Shown: piece after piece, positions 1-5,743 of the stretch
Position numbering within the stretch: position 1 is the stretch's first letter
Layout of the letters: each line of letters begins with the position of its first letter
Assembly: GCA_030042885.1 (NCBI GenBank)
Contig: JASHYW010000400.1
Location: 1-5,746 of the forward strand
Length of the DNA stretch: 5,746 nucleotides
Direction of reading: 5' to 3'
Origin: Streptosporangiaceae bacterium
Lineage (GTDB): Bacteria; Actinomycetota; Actinomycetes; Streptosporangiales; Streptosporangiaceae
Notes under the pieces: model-generated
Seen by the model: only the letters and a program-made list of their open reading frames with translations
What the model was told of the DNA's origin: nothing
The model's database searches: none
Position numbers and translations under genes: made by a program

Positions 1-1268
1 AAAACATGCTCGCCGAGCGTCTCGGCGACGAGCTCGCTGTCCTGCATGGCCCGGATGGCCTGATCCAGATCCTGCGGCAGCGGGCGGATGCCGAGCGCGC
101 GGCGCTCGGCGGAGGTCAGCGCCCAGACGTCGTCCTCGGCGCCGGGCGCCAGCTCGTAGTCGCCCTCGATGCCCTTCAACCCGGCGGCCAGGATCACGGC
201 GAAGGCCAGGTACGGGTTACAGGCGGCGTCCACCGAGCGGAACTCCACCCGGGTGGAGTTGCCCTTCTGAGGCTTGTACATCGGCACCCGGACCAGGGCC
301 GAGCGGTTGTTGTGCCCCCAGCACACGTAGGCCGGGGCCTCGCCGCCCGCGCCGGCCGTCCGCTCCGCCGCCCCCCACAGCCGCTTGTAGGAGTTCACCC
401 ACTGGTTGCACACCGCAGTGATCTCCGGTGCGTGCCGCAGCAGGCCGGCGATGAAGGCCCGGGCCGTCTTGGACAGCTGGAACTCCGCCCCCGCCTCGTA
501 GAACGCGTTCTTGTCGCCCTCGAACAGCGACACGTGGGTATGCATGCCGGAGCCGGGATGATCGGTGAACGGCTTGGGCATGAACGTCGCGTACACGCCC
601 TGTTCGATCGCCACCTCCTTCATCACCAGCCGGAACGACATGATGTTGTCGGCGGTGGTCAGCGCGTCGGCGTAGCGCAGGTCGATCTCCTGCTGCCCGG
701 GGGCGCCCTCGTGGTGGCTGTACTCCACCGAGATGCCCATCGACTCGAGCATGGTGATCGCGGCCCGGCGGAAGTCATGCGCGATGCTGTGCGGCGTGTG
801 ATCGTAATAGCCGCCGGAATCGATCGGCCGCGGCTTGGTCCCCGGCTCCGGACGCTCTCTGAGCAGGAAGAACTCGATCTCCGGGTGGGCGTAGAAGGTG
901 AAGCCGAGCTCGGAGGCGCGGGCGAGGTTCCGCTTGAGCACCCAGCGCGGGTCCGCGTACGACGCCGAGCCGTCGGGCAGCAGGATGTCGCAGAACATCC
1001 GGGCGACGGCCGGGTACTCACCGCGCCACGGCAGCAGCTGGAACGTGGCCGGGTCCGGGCGCAGGATCATGTCCGCCTCGTAGACCCGGGCGAACCCCTC
1101 GATCGCGGAGCCGTCGAAGCCAATCCCGTCCGCGAACGCGCCCTCCAGCTCGGCGGGGGCGACCGCGACGGACTTCAGCGTGCCGAGCACGTCAGTGAAC
1201 CAGAGCCGGACGAACCTGATGTCCCGCTCCTCCAGCGTGCGCAGCACGAACTCTTCCTGCCTGTCCAC
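1..1268 (-). CDS. glnA2: Type I glutamine synthetase family protein, GlnA2-like (C-terminus cut by window edge)
   Basis: ATP-dependent ligase joining an amine to the gamma-carboxyl of glutamate; cytosolic dodecamer in this family. 422 codons are visible and, compared with the roughly 450-residue homologues I remember, about 25 C-terminal residues are missing. It opens with VDRQEEFVLRTLEERDIRFV, very like mycobacterial and Streptomyces GlnA2. Visible active-site elements, by analogy to Salmonella GS: FDGS with D52 (D50), HPEIEF with E130/E132, the HHEGAPGQQEID stretch with E187/E194, GMHTHVSLF with H243/H245, NSYKRL with R296, flap E310, NRSA with R322, and RVEFRS with E342/R344. The NLY adenylylation motif of classical GlnA is absent; the aligned region reads AEDDVWALT. 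About eight residues are inserted before the flap relative to the M. tuberculosis protein. Streptomyces GlnA2 is reported to be a gamma-glutamylpolyamine synthetase, so true glutamine synthesis should not be assumed. The GTG at 1268 is chosen from homology. It is divergent from nadE. Confidence 0.93.
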   Translation of the reverse strand, partial: MDRQEEFVLRTLEERDIRFVRLWFTDVLGTLKSVAVAPAELEGAFADGIGFDGSAIEGFARVYEADMILRPDPATFQLLPWRGEYPAVARMFCDILLPDGSASYADPRWVLKRNLARASELGFTFYAHPEIEFFLLRERPEPGTKPRPIDSGGYYDHTPHSIAHDFRRAAITMLESMGISVEYSHHEGAPGQQEIDLRYADALTTADNIMSFRLVMKEVAIEQGVYATFMPKPFTDHPGSGMHTHVSLFEGDKNAFYEAGAEFQLSKTARAFIAGLLRHAPEITAVCNQWVNSYKRLWGAAERTAGAGGEAPAYVCWGHNNRSALVRVPMYKPQKGNSTRVEFRSVDAACNPYLAFAVILAAGLKGIEGDYELAPGAEDDVWALTSAERRALGIRPLPQDLDQAIRAMQDSELVAETLGEHV

Positions 1269-1273
1269 GGCTA

Positions 1274-1281
1274 CCACCCTA
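1274..1281 (-). promoter_or_regulatory. glnA2 start region: candidate leaderless -10 (TAGGGT) overlapping an SD-like AGGGTGG
   Basis: Read on the minus strand, TAGGGT (1281-1276) fits the actinobacterial -10 pattern TANNNT and is followed by 7 nt and then the GTG start at 1268, so transcription could begin at the start codon. The same bases also give AGGGTGG (1280-1274), 5 nt before GTG, which could act as a ribosome binding site if transcription starts further up. No convincing -35 hexamer lies 16-19 bp upstream. Sequence alone does not separate the two readings. Confidence 0.45.
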
Positions 1282-1338
1282 GACGGCTCGTGTTTCCTTG
1301 CGGTTACACCGGGCGCCGAGGGATGGCTGAGTACGGCC

Positions 1339-1344
1339 TACGCT
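1339..1344 (+). promoter_or_regulatory. Candidate -10 element (TACGCT) for a leaderless nadE transcript
   Basis: TACGCT matches TANNNT and ends 6 nt before the nadE GTG at 1351, the spacing expected if the transcript begins at or next to the start codon. The only purine-rich stretch, GGAAG at 1345-1349, is 1 nt from GTG, too close for a normal ribosome binding site. No clear -35 is seen at 1315-1322; a TTGCGG at 1298-1303 is too distant to pair with this -10. Confidence 0.5.
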
Positions 1345-1350
1345 GGAAGC

Positions 1351-3183
1351 GTGACGAAGCTGAGGATCGCGCTGGCGCAGGTCAATGCCACGGTGGGGGA
1401 CCTGGACGGGAACGCCGGCCTGATCGTGGAGTGGACCAGGCGCGCGGCCGTGCGGGGAGCGCGGGTCGTGGTGTTCCCCGAGATGACGCTCACCGGGTAC
1501 CCCGTGGAGGACCTGGCGCTGCGGGCGTCGTTCGTGGAGGCGTCGATCGCGACGCTGCACGAGGTGGCGGCGCACCTCGGGGCCGAGGGGCTGGGCGGGA
1601 TCGCCGTGGTGGCGGGGTATCTGGACCGGCGGACCGACCTGGCGGCGCGGACAGGGCTGCCGGCGGGCGCGCCGCTGGACGCGGCGGCGCTGCTGTACGG
1701 CGGGCGTGTCGTCATCACCTCGGCCAAGCACCACCTGCCGAACTACGGGGTGTTCGACGAGTTCCGCTACTTCGTGCCGGGCGACACGCTGCCGGTGTTC
1801 CGGTTGCCGGCCGGTGATGGCGAGAACGTCGACATAGCGACCGCGATCTGCGAGGACCTGTGGCAGGACGGCGGGCCGGTGGCGGTCTGCGCGCGGGCGG
1901 GGGCGAGCCTGCTGCTGGTGCCGAACGCGTCGCCTTACGAGCGGGGCAAGGACAACGTGCGGCTGGACCTGGTGGTCCGGCGGGCCCGCGAGGCCGGGGC
2001 CGCGCTCGCCTACGCCAACATGTTCGGCGGGCAGGACGAGCTGGTCTTCGACGGCGACTCGATCCTGGTGGCCGCGGACGGCACGCTGCTGGCCCGCGGG
2101 CCCCAGTTTGAGAAGGCGCTGGTGGTCGCCGACCTCGAGCTGCCCGCGGCGGAGCCGGGTCCGCTGCCTGGCGATCAGCCGGTGGACGCGGGAGACGGCA
2201 CGGTGATCACCATCAAGCGGGTGGCGCTGCCGGACACCGGAGGGGCAGGAGTCGCGGCATCGGCCGAGATCACCGAGGGGCCGTTCTGGCCGCGGCTGCC
2301 GGATCCGGCCGAGGTGTACGCGGCGCTGGTGACCGGGGTCAGGGACTACGTGCGCAAGAACCGGTTCCGTTCGGCCATCCTGGCGCTGTCCGGCGGGATC
2401 GACTCGGCGCTGACCGCGACGATCGCCGCGGACGCGATCGGCCCCGACAACGTGTACGTGGTGCTGATGCCGAGCCGGTATTCCTCCGAGCATTCGGTCA
2501 TCGATGCGGAGGATCTGGTCAAGCGGCAGGGCCTGCACGCGCTGACGGTCCCGATCGTCTCGATGGTGGACGCGTTCAGTGAGGAGCTTGCCCCGGCCGG
2601 TTTCCCCGAGACCGGGAAGCCGGCGGAGAACCTGCAGGCCCGGGTGCGCGGGGTGGTGCTGATGGGGCTGTCCAACGCGGGCGGGCACCTGGTGCTCACC
2701 ACGGGTAACAAGAGCGAGCTCGCGACCGGATACTCCACGCTGTACGGGGATTCGGCCGGCGGGTTCGGCCCGATCAAGGACGTACCCAAGACCCTGGTCT
2801 GGGAGCTGGCCAGATGGCGCAACGCCGAGGCGTCACGACTGGGGGCCACTGCCCCGATCCCGGAGAACTCCATCGCCAAGCCGCCGAGCGCCGAGCTCGC
2901 GCCGGGGCAGCTCGACACCGACTCGCTTCCGCCATATGAAGTGCTCGACCCGCTGCTCGACGACTACGTGGAGAAGGACATGGGGGTCGCGGAGCTGGTC
3001 GCGGCCGGGCATGACCCGGCGCTGGTCGAGCGGGTGGTGCGGATGGTCGACGCGGCCGAGTACAAGCGGCGGCAGTACCCGCCCGGCCCGAAGATCACCC
3101 AGAAGAACTTCGGGCGGGACCGGCGGCTGCCCATCACCAACCGGTGGCGCGAGGCGCTGCCCTCGTGGCGGGGACCGACGTGA
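1351..3183 (+). CDS. nadE: Glutamine-dependent NAD+ synthetase
   Basis: Last step of NAD biosynthesis: ATP-dependent amidation of nicotinic acid adenine dinucleotide using glutamine as nitrogen donor, in the cytosol. The 610-residue protein has the usual two domains. The N-terminal nitrilase-type glutaminase (about 1-265) shows the catalytic triad E44 (VFPEMTLTGYP), K126 (SAKHHLPNYGVFDEFRY) and C167 (AICEDLWQDGG). The C-terminal synthetase (about 315-610) shows the PP-loop ATP-binding motif SGGIDS at 347-352, the TTGNKSELATGYSTLYGDSAG stretch from 450, and the conserved ending KRRQYPPGPKIT then RRLPITNRWRE. Length and motif order match full actinobacterial enzymes with no break. The GTG at 1351 is chosen because homologues begin at the (M/V)xxLRIALAQ segment. 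The reading frame stays open upstream to 1180, but that part runs antisense into glnA2 and is unlike the family. NadE is divergent from glnA2 and convergent with the tetR gene. Confidence 0.96.
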   Translation: MTKLRIALAQVNATVGDLDGNAGLIVEWTRRAAVRGARVVVFPEMTLTGYPVEDLALRASFVEASIATLHEVAAHLGAEGLGGIAVVAGYLDRRTDLAARTGLPAGAPLDAAALLYGGRVVITSAKHHLPNYGVFDEFRYFVPGDTLPVFRLPAGDGENVDIATAICEDLWQDGGPVAVCARAGASLLLVPNASPYERGKDNVRLDLVVRRAREAGAALAYANMFGGQDELVFDGDSILVAADGTLLARGPQFEKALVVADLELPAAEPGPLPGDQPVDAGDGTVITIKRVALPDTGGAGVAASAEITEGPFWPRLPDPAEVYAALVTGVRDYVRKNRFRSAILALSGGIDSALTATIAADAIGPDNVYVVLMPSRYSSEHSVIDAEDLVKRQGLHALTVPIVSMVDAFSEELAPAGFPETGKPAENLQARVRGVVLMGLSNAGGHLVLTTGNKSELATGYSTLYGDSAGGFGPIKDVPKTLVWELARWRNAEASRLGATAPIPENSIAKPPSAELAPGQLDTDSLPPYEVLDPLLDDYVEKDMGVAELVAAGHDPALVERVVRMVDAAEYKRRQYPPGPKITQKNFGRDRRLPITNRWREALPSWRGPT

Positions 3184-3228
3184 TCACGAAGACTTTTCAG
3201 TCGGGCCACTGAGAACCTTTCGCGATCA
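3181..3228. terminator. Long imperfect hairpin between convergent nadE and tetR, probable bidirectional terminator
   Basis: The left arm 3181-3201 and right arm 3208-3228 are both 21 nt and enclose a 6-nt loop, CGGGCC. Sixteen of 21 positions are Watson-Crick pairs and two more can be G-U in the plus-strand transcript. The outer stem TGATC/GATCA starts with the nadE stop codon itself; a CGAA/TTCG block follows, and the stem closes with TCAGT/ACTGA. No U-tract follows on either strand, as in many actinobacterial terminators. It fills most of the 69-bp gap between the two stop codons and so could end both transcripts. Confidence 0.72.
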
Positions 3229-3252
3229 TGAAATCGGCCGCCGGGTGCGGGT

Positions 3253-3897
3253 TCAGGTGCGCGCCGACAGGCCCAGCAGCAGCCCGTCAACCAGGCGGGC
3301 CGCGAAGTCGCCGTCAAACGTCCCGTCCTCGGACTTCTCCTGGCTCAGGATGGCCCCGGTCAGCGAGAGCATGGCGATCTCGACGTCGGTGTCGGCACGC
3401 AGCTCGCCGGTCTGAATGCCGCGGCGGATGACGGCCCGCATGGCGTCGCGCCGCGGCTGAACCACGGTTTCCTTGTACCGCGCCATCAGCCGCGGGTACT
3501 TCTCCCCCTCGCCAAGCAGCAGCGCGTACCGCCGCGCCTTCCTCGGGTCGGCCTTGTCCGCGCACATCACCTCGATCATGGCGAGCAGGTCGTCCCGGAC
3601 CGAGACGCCCTTGGGCTCGGGGAACGGCGACTTCAGCGAGGCGAACGCGGCGAGCAGCAGTTCCTCCTTGTTCGGCCAGCGGCGGTAGATGGTCGCCTTG
3701 CCGACCCCGGCCCGGGCAGCGACGAGCTCGACGCACACGCCCTCGAAGCCCTTCTCGGCGAACAGGTCGAGGGTGGCCTCAATGATGGCCTGCTCGGCTT
3801 GCTCGCTACGCGGACGGCCGGGCCGGCGGCTGGTCTCCGGCGCCGGCCCGGCTTTCGTGTCACTGCCCGGCCCCTGATCCAGGATCACGGGCTGCAT
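3253..3897 (-). CDS. TetR/AcrR-family transcriptional regulator
   Basis: Predicted one-component DNA-binding regulator, probably a ligand-released repressor of the exporter it follows. Of 214 residues, about 1-30 form a disordered tail with an arm-like GRPR at 27-30. The TetR helix-turn-helix domain covers about 34-80, with the family signature LFAEKGFEGV at 45-54 and the recognition segment VGKATIYRRWPNKEELL at 65-81. The helical C-terminal part (about 100-214) carries RYKETVVQPRRDAMRAVIRR from 140 and GELRAD at 164-169, typical of AcrR-type ligand-binding domains; the ligand cannot be read from sequence. The ATG at 3897 lies 6 nt beyond the exporter stop codon. A purine-rich GAGAGGGA inside the end of the exporter gene, about 9-10 nt before ATG, is the likely ribosome binding site, so the two genes are probably co-transcribed. 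It is convergent with nadE. Confidence 0.93.
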   Translation of the reverse strand: MQPVILDQGPGSDTKAGPAPETSRRPGRPRSEQAEQAIIEATLDLFAEKGFEGVCVELVAARAGVGKATIYRRWPNKEELLLAAFASLKSPFPEPKGVSVRDDLLAMIEVMCADKADPRKARRYALLLGEGEKYPRLMARYKETVVQPRRDAMRAVIRRGIQTGELRADTDVEIAMLSLTGAILSQEKSEDGTFDGDFAARLVDGLLLGLSART

Positions 3898-3903
3898 GGT
3901 TGC

Positions 3904-5511
3904 TCATCCCTCTCGATCTGCGGTGTTGACCATAGCTTCTTCCAGTATGGCAAGCTCGGCCTCGTACGCGCGATCGGTCGCCTGCGCGGGCCGGACCGCG
4001 GGCCGCGGCCTGCCGGGCATCCAGCGCAGCACCACGAACCCGCCCGCCAGCGCGAGCAGCGCCGCGACCAGCGTGGTGATGTGCATGGAGTGCACGAACG
4101 CGGTGTTCGCGGGCCCGAGCAGCGGCCGTCCGGCCGCGCCGAGCTGCTGGGCCACCGCCTGGGTGGCGGTGATCGAGGAGGACGCCGCGCCCCGGGCCGC
4201 CGCGGGCAGGCCGGTCAGCGACGGGCTGAGCGAGTCCCGGTAGAACACGGCCAGGATCGAGCCGAGGACCGCGACGCTCAGCGCGACCGCGACCTGGCGT
4301 GAGGTGTTGGTCAGCGCGGAGCCCGCGCCGGCCCGCTCGCGCGGCAGCACGTCCATGACGGCGGCGGTGGCGGCCGGCATCACCACTCCGATCGCCGCGC
4401 CCTGGAGGGCGAACATCAGGCCGAGCAGCCAGATCGGCGTGGCCGTGCCGAGGGTGGCATAGCAGGCGATGACGGCGGCCATGACGAACATGCCGATCGT
4501 GCTCGGAGCCTTGGCGCCGTACCGCCGGACCAGGCCCGCGCTGCGCGGGGACGCCAGCAGCTGCCCAACCGCGAACGGCACGGTCAGCAGGCCCGCCGCC
4601 AGCGGGGTGTAACCCCGGACGTTCTGCAGGTAGAAGCTGGTGAAAAAGAACACGCCGCCCATACCGAAGAACGCCAGCGCGATCGCGCCTACCGACGCCG
4701 AAAGCCGCCGGTCGCGGAACAGCCGCACGTCCAGCGACGGGTGCTGGATCCGCGTCTCGTACCAGGCGAAGACGGCCAGGATGGCCAGGCCGCCGGCGAT
4801 CGCGCCGAGCACGTCCGGGCGCAGCCAGGAAGCGGTGTCGCCGCCCTGAACGATGCCGAACACCAGGAGCACCAGGCCCGCGATGGACAGCAGAACGCCG
4901 ATGTAGTCGATCCGGCCGGCCTCGGGATTGCGTGATTCCGGGACCAGGACCGCGACGGCGATAGCGCCGAGGATGGTCACCGGCACGTTGATCAGGAAGA
5001 CTGAGCCCCACCAGAAGTGGTCCAGCAGCACGCCGCCCAGCACCGGCCCGATGGCTATGCCGATGCCGACCGCCATGGCCCACAGGCCGATCGCCCGGGG
5101 ACGTTCGGCGGGTTCGAAGACGTTGGAGATGATCGACAGCGTCTGCGGCATGACCGCAGCGCCGCCCAGGCCCATGGCCGCCCGCGCGAAGATCAGCTGC
5201 TCCGGTGTCCGCGAGTAGGCCGAGAGCAGCGACGCCAGGCCGAACAGCGCGAGCCCGATCATGAGCATGCGCTTGCGGCCGACCCGGTCGCCGATCACGC
5301 CGAACGTGAACAGCAGGCCGGCGAAGACGAGGGTATAGGAGTTGATCGCCCATTCGAGCTGGCTCTGGCTCGCGCCGAGGCCCCCGCGCGGCTCGGCGAT
5401 AGTCTTCAGCGCCACGTTGAGCACCGTGTTGTCGATGACGATGGCGAGCAGCCCGACGATCAGCACGCTGAGGATGACCCAGCGGCGACGGTAAATCGTC
5501 TGCGTGTCCAT
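3904..5511 (-). CDS. DHA2-family MFS multidrug exporter (EmrB/QacA type, 14 TM)
   Basis: Inner-membrane proton-coupled drug or metabolite exporter; 535 residues. About 14 hydrophobic helices are visible, near 12-34, 52-74, 82-99, 104-126, 138-163, 168-190, 202-221, 232-251, 272-295, 305-325, 337-354, 359-383, 402-424 and 474-498. Family motifs: IDNTVLNVALK in helix 1 (D27), motif A GVIGDRVGRKR at 71-81, and antiporter motif C, GIGIAIGPVLGG, at 149-160 in helix 5. The long polar segment about 425-470 before the last helix is usual in DHA2 proteins. A charged cytoplasmic tail of about 37 residues follows helix 14. The ATG at 5511 is chosen because GGAAGGGA lies just upstream; the frame is open to 5646, but that stretch is not exporter-like and contains a predicted promoter. 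It is first in an operon with the TetR gene 6 nt downstream. The substrate is unknown. Confidence 0.94.
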   Translation of the reverse strand: MDTQTIYRRRWVILSVLIVGLLAIVIDNTVLNVALKTIAEPRGGLGASQSQLEWAINSYTLVFAGLLFTFGVIGDRVGRKRMLMIGLALFGLASLLSAYSRTPEQLIFARAAMGLGGAAVMPQTLSIISNVFEPAERPRAIGLWAMAVGIGIAIGPVLGGVLLDHFWWGSVFLINVPVTILGAIAVAVLVPESRNPEAGRIDYIGVLLSIAGLVLLVFGIVQGGDTASWLRPDVLGAIAGGLAILAVFAWYETRIQHPSLDVRLFRDRRLSASVGAIALAFFGMGGVFFFTSFYLQNVRGYTPLAAGLLTVPFAVGQLLASPRSAGLVRRYGAKAPSTIGMFVMAAVIACYATLGTATPIWLLGLMFALQGAAIGVVMPAATAAVMDVLPRERAGAGSALTNTSRQVAVALSVAVLGSILAVFYRDSLSPSLTGLPAAARGAASSSITATQAVAQQLGAAGRPLLGPANTAFVHSMHITTLVAALLALAGGFVVLRWMPGRPRPAVRPAQATDRAYEAELAILEEAMVNTADREG

Positions 5512-5514
5512 GTG

Positions 5515-5522
5515 TCCCTTCC
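5515..5522 (-). promoter_or_regulatory. Ribosome binding site of the MFS exporter (GGAAGGGA)
   Basis: GGAAGGGA followed by CAC and then ATG at 5511 is a strong Shine-Dalgarno sequence at short-normal spacing. It settles the start: an in-frame GTG at 5529 would put this sequence inside the coding region and has no purine tract of its own. Confidence 0.8.
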
Positions 5523-5542
5523 GGATCACTTGGTCTGTTGGT

Positions 5543-5560
5543 CCGGGGTACGGTCCCCGG
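5543..5560 (-). repeat. Inverted repeat CCGGGG-N6-CCCCGG in the exporter 5' leader
   Basis: Perfect 6-bp GC arms around a 6-nt centre, 32-49 nt before the exporter ATG. If the promoter at 5593-5621 is used, this lies in the untranslated leader and would form a stable RNA hairpin. It could be a leader structure or a second protein-binding site; in such GC-rich DNA chance is also possible. Confidence 0.5.
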
Positions 5561-5564
5561 GCCG

Positions 5565-5585
5565 CCGCGGAAAGCTTGTCCGCGG
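5565..5585 (-). repeat. Paired CCGCGG boxes around AAGCTT at the predicted transcription start
   Basis: Two CCGCGG hexamers (5565-5570 and 5580-5585) flank 9 bp that contain AAGCTT. Both are followed on the plus strand by AA, so CCGCGGAA also occurs as a 15-bp-phased direct repeat; an inverted copy, TTCCGCGG, is at 5682-5689. The pair covers about +1 to +21 of the predicted exporter transcript, a position suited to a repressor site or leader hairpin. Function is inferred only. Confidence 0.4.
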
Positions 5586-5592
5586 AACCGGG

Positions 5593-5621
5593 AAGGTACC
5601 GGACCATCGGCGTGTTGCCAA
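5593..5621 (-). promoter_or_regulatory. Predicted sigma70-type promoter of the MFS-tetR operon
   Basis: On the minus strand, TTGGCA (5621-5616) and TACCTT (5598-5593) are separated by exactly 17 bp. The -35 matches TTGACA at 5 of 6 positions and the -10 fits TANNNT. Transcription would begin near 5586, giving a leader of about 75 nt before the ATG at 5511. This is the best promoter match in the region. Confidence 0.65.
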
Positions 5622-5650
5622 TGATCAGAACTCCCGGGCACCGCAACTAT

Positions 5651-5673
5651 CGATACGGAACAGTCTCGTATCG
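5651..5673. promoter_or_regulatory. 23-bp palindrome, candidate TetR operator
   Basis: Arms CGATACG (5651-5657) and CGTATCG (5667-5673) are perfect inverted copies. Inside them, two further pairs match around a central A at 5662, so 9 of 11 base pairs agree. Size and symmetry suit a TetR-family dimer, and the site lies upstream of an operon that encodes such a regulator. It is about 75 bp upstream of the predicted start at 5586, but would overlap +1 of the alternative promoter with its -10 at 5675-5680. Confidence 0.62.
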
Positions 5674-5674
5674 G

Positions 5675-5680
5675 AATCTA
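5675..5680 (-). promoter_or_regulatory. Alternative -10 element (TAGATT) between CRP-like site and palindrome
   Basis: TAGATT fits TANNNT. A start near 5668 would fall inside the 23-bp palindrome. The -35 position holds only AGGATC or AAGGAT, poor matches, so an activator would be needed; the CRP-like palindrome is centred about 44 bp upstream of that start. Confidence 0.3.
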
Positions 5681-5704
5681 TTTCCGCGGTCTGCCGGGAT
5701 CCTT

Positions 5705-5720
5705 CGTGATCCAGGTCACA
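5705..5720. promoter_or_regulatory. CRP-like binding site (TGTGA-N6-TCACG)
   Basis: On the minus strand the sequence is TGTGA, six bases, TCACG, which matches the CRP consensus TGTGA-N6-TCACA at 9 of 10 positions, with a perfect GTGA/TCAC core. CRP-family regulators with this type of site are known in actinobacteria. It is about 127 bp from the better promoter but close to the activator position for the alternative one; it could equally serve a gene beyond the right edge. Confidence 0.5.
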
Positions 5721-5734
5721 TCCCAGGCCCGGGC

Positions 5735-5743
5735 CGTATCGGA
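5735..5743. repeat. Second copy of the palindrome half-site, CGTATCGGA
   Basis: CGTATCGGA recurs 68 bp from its copy at 5667-5675, which forms the right arm of the 23-bp palindrome; both copies are followed by a TCT after one or two bases. No matching left arm is present inside the window, so it is an orphan half-site here, or part of something continuing past 5746. Confidence 0.35.

Noticed and set aside
1298..1303. TTGCGG as a -35 for nadE.
   Set aside because: It is 35 bp upstream of the TACGCT -10 candidate, far beyond a workable spacer, and no TANNNT lies at 16-19 bp from it.
1180..1350. Upstream extension of nadE by 57 codons to an ATG at 1180.
   Set aside because: It is antisense to the glnA2 start, and known NadE proteins begin at the LRIALAQ segment reached from GTG 1351.
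6..1817. A 603-codon plus-strand open frame running antisense to glnA2 and on into nadE.
   Set aside because: It lies opposite clear GlnA2 coding sequence and out of frame with NadE; its composition is the arginine/glycine/proline-rich pattern of shadow frames in GC-rich DNA, with no recognisable domain.
1279..2688. A 469-codon minus-strand open frame opposite nadE.
   Set aside because: nadE is unambiguous by motifs on the plus strand; this frame is rich in Arg, His, Gln and Pro with no family signature.
3860..5641. A 593-codon minus-strand frame overlapping the whole MFS gene one frame over.
   Set aside because: The parallel frame encodes a convincing 14-helix DHA2 exporter; this one is arginine-rich, has no membrane segments and only shadows it.
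5512..5646. Upstream extension of the exporter by 45 residues to an ATG at 5646.
   Set aside because: The extension is not hydrophobic or conserved-looking, contains the predicted promoter, and the ATG at 5511 has a strong ribosome binding site and begins the normal N-terminus of DHA2 proteins.
5648..5655. Eight-base palindrome TATCGATA overlapping the left edge of the 23-bp operator candidate.
   Set aside because: Short, and explained by its overlap with the CGATACG arm; kept as part of that site, not as a separate signal.
5017..5709. A 230-codon plus-strand open frame opposite the N-terminal part of the exporter and across its promoter.
   Set aside because: Polar low-complexity composition, no start signal, and it is antisense to a clear gene and crosses regulatory palindromes.
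5726..5735. Perfect 10-bp palindrome GGCCCGGGCC.
   Set aside because: All-GC palindromes of this length are common by chance in such DNA, and nothing around it suggests a specific use.
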